A DNA stretch of 59,419 nucleotides. Origin: Candidatus Sulfopaludibacter sp. SbA3 (lineage in GTDB: Bacteria > Pseudomonadota > Alphaproteobacteria > Caulobacterales > Hyphomonadaceae). Location: contig CAMEDD010000015.1 of the NCBI GenBank assembly GCA_945913285.1, positions 1 through 59,419 of the forward strand. The letters are read 5' to 3'. The translations under genes and the position numbers were made by a program. The notes under the pieces are model-generated. The model saw only the letters and a list, made by a program, of their open reading frames with translations, made no database searches and had not been told where the DNA came from. Positions 54,746-59,419 of this stretch are shown here, in pieces. Each line of letters opens with the position of its first letter. The stretch's first letter is position 1.

Positions 54746-55399
54746 TCAGAAGCTAAAGGACGGTTTCCGGTCGAAGGCCGAAAATCTCGGGGGGCTGGCA
54801 TCAAAACCAGCGCGTGCGGACAAAGCGGTGCCTGACTTGTGAACGACGGTCCCGCGTCCCACGCCGCCTTCATCTATGATAACGGCGACAAGCCGGCCGC
54901 CGTCCCGCAGCTGGTCTGTCCAGGCATCCGGCAGAACTTCGAGCATTCCGGCGACGTAGATCACATCAAACGGCGCTGCACCCGGGGCGCCGAGCTCTAG
55001 CGGCGCCGCGAGCGGTTCGGCGTTGCGGGCGCCGACCGCGTCGAAGCGCTGTGCCATCGCGTCTGCCAGTGCCTGTGTCTCTTCAAGCGCAACGACACGC
55101 GCCGCCAGCTGGCTGATCAATGCCGCTTCGTATCCGGCTCCGGCGCCGGCCACGAGAGCCGTGTCGGACGCCTTGATATCAGCCAGCTTGATCAGTTTCG
55201 CGGTGTCGCGCGGCGTCCACAGCGCGCGGCCCGGCGAGGTGGTGATCTCGTGCTCCGAATAGGCGATGCCTTGCTTGTCCGCCGGCGTGAACAATTCGCG
55301 CGGCGTGCGCAGGAAGGCCGACACGATGCCGGGTTCGGTCACATCATTGGGGCGGATCTGGCTGTCCACCATGATCTCACGGGCGCGGGCGAAATCCAT
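54746..55399 (-). CDS. pcm: Protein-L-isoaspartate O-methyltransferase family protein
   Basis: A 217-residue SAM-dependent methyltransferase. Motif I reads ALVAGAGAGYEAALIS (about 82-97), where typical enzymes have VLEIGTGSGY. The N-terminal VDSQIRPNDVTEP and ELFTPADKQGIAYSE elements match the alphaproteobacterial branch, found next to tolC. The start at 55399 (MDFARARE) is preferred to the upstream ATG at 55441. The altered motif I suggests it may not repair isoaspartate in the classical way. Confidence 0.85.
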   Translation of the reverse strand: MDFARAREIMVDSQIRPNDVTEPGIVSAFLRTPRELFTPADKQGIAYSEHEITTSPGRALWTPRDTAKLIKLADIKASDTALVAGAGAGYEAALISQLAARVVALEETQALADAMAQRFDAVGARNAEPLAAPLELGAPGAAPFDVIYVAGMLEVLPDAWTDQLRDGGRLVAVIIDEGGVGRGTVVHKSGTALSARAGFDASPPRFSAFDRKPSFSF

Positions 55400-55548
55400 G
55401 CGGGTCTGTCCCTTCGAAAGCGATCCGGAATGATGCGCCATGTATCACGACAGGGCCGGGACGCAATCGGCGCCACGCGGTGTGATAAGTCTGCGGGGCC
55501 CGATTGTGCGGGCCGCCGCTGCCTGCTAGAGGCTCTCGCCTTGGCGAA

Positions 55549-55622
55549 GGCTCCATGGCGGAGTGGTGACGCAGCGGATTGCAAATCCGTGCACCCCGGT
55601 TCGATTCCGGGTGGAGCCTCCA
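55549..55622 (+). tRNA. tRNA-Cys (GCA)
   Basis: A full cloverleaf of 74 bases. The acceptor stem GGCTCCA pairs with TGGAGCC, the anticodon loop TTGCAAA gives GCA, and the T-arm CCCGG-TTCGATT-CCGGG is complete. The 3' CCA is encoded. Confidence 0.97.
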
Positions 55623-55809
55623 AGTCAGATCCGCCGCGCCCTGATGGCCTGCCGGTTACCCCGGGCAGATCCGCAGGGGCGCTGGGGCGGGGCGTAACGC
55701 TGCCGAGCCGGATATCTGCAACACCGGGGACGGCTCCAGGCAGGGCTCCCGGGCGCCCCTCTTCGAGGCGCGAGGTGTAAACGCGGCCGGCCAAGATTTA
55801 TCCAGTCTG

Positions 55810-55824
55810 TTAACGCGGCATTAA
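55810..55824 (+). promoter_or_regulatory. CtrA-type binding site
   Basis: TTAACGCGGCATTAA matches the cell-cycle regulator CtrA consensus TTAA-N7-TTAA, with a C following as in TTAAC. It lies 60 bases upstream of the terminator stem at 55885-55915, in the position expected for control of a short RNA. Confidence 0.65.
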
Positions 55825-55849
55825 CCCTATCGGGCGAGTGTGATCGTGT

Positions 55850-55915
55850 CTTCTATGGAGACACCCACCATCACCCAACGCCTTTGGCGGGAGCTCACGC
55901 TTCCGCCATTTTTTT
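55850..55915 (+). ncRNA. Candidate small RNA between the tRNA genes
   Basis: A short transcript is predicted from about 55850 (about 33 bases after the centre of the CtrA site) to the terminator T-run. Its 5' half is unpaired and rich in CACC/ACCC (CACCCACCATCACCC), which could pair with ribosome sites; its 3' half is a terminator stem. The exact start is a guess. An in-frame ATG at 55855 would give a 40-residue peptide crossing the terminator, which I consider less likely. Confidence 0.4.
55885..55915 (+). terminator. Strong intrinsic terminator
   Basis: TGGCGGGAG-CTCACG-CTTCCGCCA forms a 9-bp stem with one G-U pair, followed directly by seven T. No protein gene ends upstream of it, which is the main reason to suspect a small RNA. 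Confidence 0.88.
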
Positions 55916-56016
55916 GTTTCCGGGTCCGTCGTGAACCCGTCACAGAAATTAGCCCGGCGGCGCACTTAGGCACTTGAACGGGCAACGCGCTCTGCTATGC
56001 CCCCCTTTCCGGCTAT

Positions 56017-56092
56017 TCCGTGATAGCTCAGTTGGTAGAGCAGGCGACTGTTAATCGCCCGGTCGCAGGTTCGAGTCCTGCTCACGGAGCCA
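56017..56092 (+). tRNA. tRNA-Asn (GTT)
   Basis: A full cloverleaf of 76 bases. The acceptor stem TCCGTGA pairs with TCACGGA, the anticodon loop CTGTTAA gives GTT, and the T-arm GCAGG-TTCGAGT-CCTGC is complete. The 3' CCA is encoded. The last codons of the serine recombinase run antisense into positions 56051-56092. Confidence 0.97.
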
Positions 56093-57655
56093 AATCTCAT
56101 TTTTTGCCGAAATTGTGCCGTTCGCGGCGTGTGTCTGTCGGGCAAGCGCAGTCGTTTCTGCTAACAAATCAAAGGGTTCGCGAAAGGTCGCGGCCACCTG
56201 GCCGTCATCCCATTTGCAGTTCGAAAGTACAAAATTCAGCAACCGGCGTTTTTCGCTCGCTGGCTGGCGTTCGAACAGGGCTTGGGCGTTCCGGGCAAGT
56301 TCGAGAATTTGCTCGCCTTCTTCCATGTAGGACTGCTCAGCCATCTGATGCTGGGTAATGTCCGAAAGGCAGCGGCTTTGCTCTTCGCGCCAAGTGCCGG
56401 ACATCCTGTCGAAGAAATCCCCGCCAATCCGGCCGTCGAGCTTGTCGATGTACATCGCATCAATGCGGGCTTGGAGGCGGTCATATTCGGCGCGCAGCCG
56501 CCTTATAGCGTCTTCGTGTTCGCGTCTTTCGTCTGCGCGGCTGGTGTGCAGGGCTTCGCGTACCCAGTCGAGCACCTCCACGTCGAAGTGTAGTTTGCCG
56601 AGCAGGTCGGTAAACTGCTGCTCCAGTACTTCCTCGCGAACATACTTGCGGCGGCAGGAGGGCGGCTCGCCCTGGCATTTATCGGCGTAGCCCGTGCAGT
56701 GGTAGTAGATGTACTTCTGCTTCTTGATCTCGCCGACGATCGAACAGCCGCATTTCTCGCAGACAATCAGCCCTGAAAACGCAAAATCATGTGTCATCCG
56801 GCGGTGCTTGCTGGCATTGCGGCCATCCAGAACACCTTGTACTCGCTCCCATGTCTCCACTGAAACCAACGGGTCATGTTGGCCTTGGTAGAGCTTGCCA
56901 TTCCAGTCGAACCAACCTGTGTAGAGACGGTTTCGCAGAATCGCGTGAACCGTACTGGTCGGCACCAGCGCCCCACTTTTCTTATAAGCGAGGCCTTCCG
57001 CGCGCGCCTTTTGGGCGACCTCCCTGAGCGCATAGTTGCCGGAAGCGTACCAGTCGAACAGCTTGCTGATGATCGGCGCCACGTCCGCATCAGCGATGAT
57101 CACCCTCCGCCCGTCCTCCCGCGTCACGTTCCGATAGCCGAGCGGCGCGTTCGAAGGCCATAAACCCTGCGCGGCCTTCTCGGTCATGCCCTTGCGGGTC
57201 TCTTCCGATAGATTGTCGATGTAGTTCTTCGCCATCAGCACTTTGATGCCGTGCATGAACTTCTCGGAAGAGCGCGACTCGCGCGAGAGAACCACGCCTT
57301 CCTTCGGCAGGTGGATCTCGACGCCGAGCTCATCGATCGTGACCCAGTCCTTCAGGTTGCGGTAAAGCCTGTCGGTTTTCTCGACCAGGATCACGCGGAC
57401 GTCGGGGTTTGCCCGCAGCCAGGCGATCATCTCGCTAAAGGCGCTTCGACCGGCCTGCTTCGCCGTCTCGACGTCCAGGTATTGATCGACGACGAAAAAG
57501 CCCTCGGAGGCGGCATAGTCTTTCAGCAGCTTCAGTTGCGCCGGGATCGAGTAACCTTCCTTCTCCTGTTCCTTTGACGAAACGCGCGCATAGGCCACGG
57601 CGCGTTTGTTCGCTTCTGGGCTATGGAATCTGGGCTTTACTGTTCTTGAAGGCAT
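56051..57655 (-). CDS. Large serine recombinase (integrase) of an integrated element
   Basis: A 534-residue recombinase. The resolvase domain (about 15-155) has the catalytic Ser region AVAYARVSSKEQEKEG and the Arg pair region EKTDRLYRN. A recombinase domain (about 175-290) follows, then a zinc ribbon (CEKCGC, later CTGYADKC) and a coiled coil (about 370-440). These are the parts of phage and element integrases of the large serine family. The final 13 residues (WLREQDSNLRPGD) are encoded by the complement of tRNA-Asn. This suggests the element inserted in that gene and took its 3' end from it. The far end of the element is not visible. Confidence 0.93.
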   Translation of the reverse strand: MPSRTVKPRFHSPEANKRAVAYARVSSKEQEKEGYSIPAQLKLLKDYAASEGFFVVDQYLDVETAKQAGRSAFSEMIAWLRANPDVRVILVEKTDRLYRNLKDWVTIDELGVEIHLPKEGVVLSRESRSSEKFMHGIKVLMAKNYIDNLSEETRKGMTEKAAQGLWPSNAPLGYRNVTREDGRRVIIADADVAPIISKLFDWYASGNYALREVAQKARAEGLAYKKSGALVPTSTVHAILRNRLYTGWFDWNGKLYQGQHDPLVSVETWERVQGVLDGRNASKHRRMTHDFAFSGLIVCEKCGCSIVGEIKKQKYIYYHCTGYADKCQGEPPSCRRKYVREEVLEQQFTDLLGKLHFDVEVLDWVREALHTSRADERREHEDAIRRLRAEYDRLQARIDAMYIDKLDGRIGGDFFDRMSGTWREEQSRCLSDITQHQMAEQSYMEEGEQILELARNAQALFERQPASEKRRLLNFVLSNCKWDDGQVAATFREPFDLLAETTALARQTHAANGTISAKNEIWLREQDSNLRPGD

Positions 57656-57707
57656 GCTGTTTAGTTAATACTACACAGACGGGAAATCAAGTACCGCTGC
57701 GCTTGGT

Positions 57708-58106
57708 TCACGACGGTTTAACGAGTCCGCCAAAGCGCACCACCATACCATGCCCGCGCCAAAGCGGTGTTGCGGGGATAGCGCCCGTCGGATCAAACGC
57801 ATCGTCTGCGCTCGCGACAGCAACAGATGCAAAATGCCCCACATCACTTTGACCTGCGCAAGCTTCGGAAATTGCGCGTCTTTCGCTCGGTTCTTGATGC
57901 GTGTTTTTCCAGAGGCTCTTCGGCCACTCTGCGTAGACTGTCGCTTTTGGGTGCAAGCGGCGGAGGCGTATCGAAGTACCGAAACAAATCAGTTTCGTCT
58001 GCTTTCGCCCATGGACTTCCAACACCCGCGATGGGATTTCCGACACATCGGCATAGTAAGGCGAATCAATGCGCTCCAGCCGGTCAATCCTGCGCTTCAG
58101 TGTCAT
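57708..58106 (-). CDS. Small protein with MTLKRR start, third of a paralogous set
   Basis: A 132-residue protein of unknown function. It begins MTLKRRIDRLERID, as do the two genes upstream, and has GGAGGCGG as ribosome site. The rest does not match the paralogues clearly and is basic in the middle. It could be a diverged or recombined copy. It lies 24 bases after the preceding gene and 52 before the recombinase. Confidence 0.55.
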   Translation of the reverse strand: MTLKRRIDRLERIDSPYYADVSEIPSRVLEVHGRKQTKLICFGTSIRLRRLHPKATVYAEWPKSLWKNTHQEPSERRAISEACAGQSDVGHFASVAVASADDAFDPTGAIPATPLWRGHGMVVRFGGLVKPS

Positions 58107-58130
58107 TTCGTCCGCCTCCGGAATGGCGAT

Positions 58131-58379
58131 TTACCTGCCAGCGCCCTTGCGAGCCCCAGCTCTCAGCAGAAATGCATCCTCAGTCTCACCCGGCTGGCGC
58201 TTAAACACCTGCGACCCTGAACCCGGACGGCTGAACACGATCACCTCGTAGATCTCACCAGTCCTGGTGTGCGGATCATCCGGCCCGCCCTCATAGTGGG
58301 TGACGAATACGATGTACTGTTCGGCGGCTTCTGCTGCCGTCAGGGTTTCGAGCCGTTCCAGCCTGCGCTTCAGCGTCAT
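58131..58379 (-). CDS. Small protein with MTLKRRLERLE start, second of the set
   Basis: An 82-residue protein of unknown function. It opens with a short coiled helix (MTLKRRLERLE), followed by a strand (YIVFVTHYEGG) and ends KRQPGETEDAFLLRAGARKG. The plan matches the neighbour at 58376: helix, IVFV or IIFV strand, GP-D segment, and ET-E--FL-RAG end. Its ATG overlaps the upstream stop by four bases. Confidence 0.65.
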   Translation of the reverse strand: MTLKRRLERLETLTAAEAAEQYIVFVTHYEGGPDDPHTRTGEIYEVIVFSRPGSGSQVFKRQPGETEDAFLLRAGARKGAGR

Positions 58380-58645
58380 GCTTTCCCGTCCTTCGGCGCT
58401 CTGTCCTTCGGCACCCCTGCACGCGCAAGGAAGTCGGGCTCTGTTTCATCATGCAGCCGATCGAACGACTTGGACTCCTGGGTAGCGGTCGCACCGAAGA
58501 CAATGCGGGAAAGCTCGCTACGGGGCGGGTCGCTGGCTGACGGGCCGGGGTCCAAGTAACTGACAAAGATAATCATCTGTATCGGCTCAACAGATCTTGC
58601 CGCATGGGTCGCTTCGAGTTTGTGGAGCCGTCGCTCAAGGTTCAT
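58376..58645 (-). CDS. Small protein with MNLERRLHKLE start, first of the set
   Basis: An 89-residue protein of unknown function. It has the same plan as the next gene: MNLERRLHKLE, then MIIFVSYLDPGP and HDETEPDFLARAGVPKD. It overlaps both neighbours by four bases (58376-58379 and 58642-58645), so the three are made together with the DUF5681 protein. Confidence 0.65.
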   Translation of the reverse strand: MNLERRLHKLEATHAARSVEPIQMIIFVSYLDPGPSASDPPRSELSRIVFGATATQESKSFDRLHDETEPDFLARAGVPKDRAPKDGKA

Positions 58646-59073
58646 GGCTTCCTCTCCTCCAGCGCTGCGATGCGAACTTCAAGCTCAGTCGTCTCAATCG
58701 CCTTGCGGTAGCCTTCCACCAGCCCGGCAATGGCGCTGCCTTCTCCCGGTGTCAGGTCGCCGCTTGCGACACCGGCCAGGATTGCCCCCATCGCTGCCGA
58801 TGCACTGGCGGCGCTTTCCATCGGCGGCAGGTCGAAACGCACGGGGCTGTCCTTGCGCGGCGGGGCAATGCGCTCCAGGCAAAGCCTCAGCGCGACGGTA
58901 TCGCCTGCCAGCGCCATATCGACGGCCTTGCGGGTCAGGGCCTCGCCTTCGCCGTCAAGCAGCGCCTGAATGGCCAGCGTCGTCTTGTGGCGAATGCCAT
59001 GCCTCTTGCCCGGGTTGCCCTTGCCAAAGGTGCCGTCCGTATTGCGTCCGTAATTGCGGTTGGTTTCTGGCAT
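58642..59073 (-). CDS. DUF5681-type protein of the integrated element
   Basis: A 143-residue protein. The N-terminal motif GTFGKGNPGKRHGIRHKTTL and the following ALLDGEGEALTRKAVDMAL and LRLCLERIAPPRKD fit DUF5681-like proteins seen in phages and integrated elements. The C-terminal half is Ala-rich and helical. The function is unknown; the basic N-terminus suggests nucleic-acid binding. It is the first gene of a four-gene coupled set. Confidence 0.75.
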   Translation of the reverse strand: MPETNRNYGRNTDGTFGKGNPGKRHGIRHKTTLAIQALLDGEGEALTRKAVDMALAGDTVALRLCLERIAPPRKDSPVRFDLPPMESAASASAAMGAILAGVASGDLTPGEGSAIAGLVEGYRKAIETTELEVRIAALEERKP

Positions 59074-59229
59074 GTCGGCTCACGGAACAATATCGGTATG
59101 ATATGTATACTGCTTCGGGGCGCGGGAATGAAGAGGCAACTTTAAGTCTGCTTATTGTACCTATTTTCAATAAGCGCTGGAGCATCGCGGCGGTTGCAAC
59201 TGGCGATCGGCTTTACACGAAATCAAAAC

Positions 59230-59280
59230 ATGAATACAGAAATAGAAAAATTGGTTGAATGTCTTGGAGGCGATTTATGA
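59230..59280 (+). CDS. Possible 16-codon upstream reading frame
   Basis: ATG at 59230 opens a short frame (MNTEIEKLVECLGGDL) whose TGA overlaps the next gene's ATG by four bases. It may act as a coupled leader peptide. The same frame continues upstream without ATG to a stop at 59143, so a longer protein from a TTG cannot be ruled out. Confidence 0.3.
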   Translation: MNTEIEKLVECLGGDL

Positions 59281-59419
59281 AATTCGTGCACGGTCTCGCT
59301 GCAATGGCGGCATCTTCGGCTCTCGCTTTGACGGCTGTGGCTCAAGGGCTCACAGACGACATATTCTTCGACATCGAGAATAACACCGAAGCGACAATTT
59401 CAGGCTTGTATCTGACCAG
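59277..59419 (+). CDS. Secreted protein, N-terminal part (cut by the window end)
   Basis: A frame open to the window edge (47 codons seen). It starts with ATG after GGAGG and encodes a signal peptide (MKFVHGLAAMAASSALALTA, cleavage near AVAQG). The mature start contains FFDIENNTEATISGLYL. The family is not recognised from this short part. Confidence 0.7.
   Translation, partial: MKFVHGLAAMAASSALALTAVAQGLTDDIFFDIENNTEATISGLYLT

Larger units (their letters stand above)
55623..56016. other. 394-base region between the two tRNA genes
   Basis: No protein gene is convincing here. It contains a CtrA-type site (55810-55824), a candidate small RNA with a strong terminator (to 55915), and about 100 bases before tRNA-Asn that should hold its promoter. 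Frames in 55623-55800 are by-products of the tRNA-Cys sequence and GC-rich spacer. Confidence 0.55.

Noticed and set aside
55339-55794. 151-codon minus-strand frame with PGIEPGCTDLQSAAS
   Set aside because: This is the translated complement of tRNA-Cys plus GC-rich spacer.
55855-55977. 40-codon frame between the tRNA genes
   Set aside because: It would cross a strong terminator and has no ribosome site; a small RNA explains the layout better.
56020-56358. 112-codon frame starting MIAQLVEQATVNRPVAGSSP
   Set aside because: A known false gene: it is a translation of the tRNA-Asn sequence running into the recombinase gene.

Overview
The window looks like chromosomal DNA of an alphaproteobacterium close to the Hyphomonadaceae/Caulobacterales. 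Four things point there: the gene order pcm - tolC - popZ-like - valS; an alphaproteobacterial SOS box (GTTC-N7-GTTC) in front of imuA-imuB-dnaE2; a CtrA-type site (TTAA-N7-TTAA); and a GC-rich genome with a large TonB-dependent receptor beside a complete type II secretion operon. The genus is inferred from gene content only.

Layout. 1-637: right end of an IS66-family element that has cut off a response-regulator gene. 638-4640: YbbA/YbbP-like ABC exporter divergent from a TesA-like esterase. 4682-15989: a 13-gene minus-strand T2SS operon, gspC-D-E-F-G-H-I-J-K-L-M-N plus an unknown lipoprotein, mostly with 4-base start/stop overlaps. 16142-21524: TonB-dependent receptor, a beta-helix-like lipoprotein with a proline-rich linker, and a prolyl-4-hydroxylase-type oxygenase, all on the same strand and directly upstream of the T2SS. 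21691-22467: a divergent secreted CAP-domain protein with a strong promoter. 22547-26683: RND efflux pump and lipoprotein adaptor. 27284-31436: TonB, ExbB, ExbD, a second ExbD and a TPR protein, ending at a clear terminator. 31700-36742: KatG, a GST and a long-chain acyl-CoA ligase. 36794-42286: the SOS mutagenesis cassette imuA-imuB-dnaE2. 42480-46677: an alpha/beta-hydrolase fused to a flavin-reductase domain, a second hydrolase and an exported alkylsulfatase-type metallo-beta-lactamase. 46692-55399: DUF3137 protein, ilvD, valS, popZ-like gene, tolC and pcm. 55549-56092: tRNA-Cys, a candidate CtrA-linked small RNA, and tRNA-Asn. 56051-59073: a large serine recombinase whose 3' end runs into tRNA-Asn, followed by a coupled four-gene cassette (DUF5681 protein and three small proteins). 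The window ends inside a secreted-protein gene.

How the parts fit. The most striking region is 4.7-31.4 kb. It holds an outer-membrane receptor, a lipoprotein that could work with it, a hydroxylase that could modify that lipoprotein, a full T2SS that could export it and a complete TonB energising system. I infer a surface capture-and-uptake module; the substrate cannot be read from the sequence. No rRNA genes or CRISPR arrays were seen.
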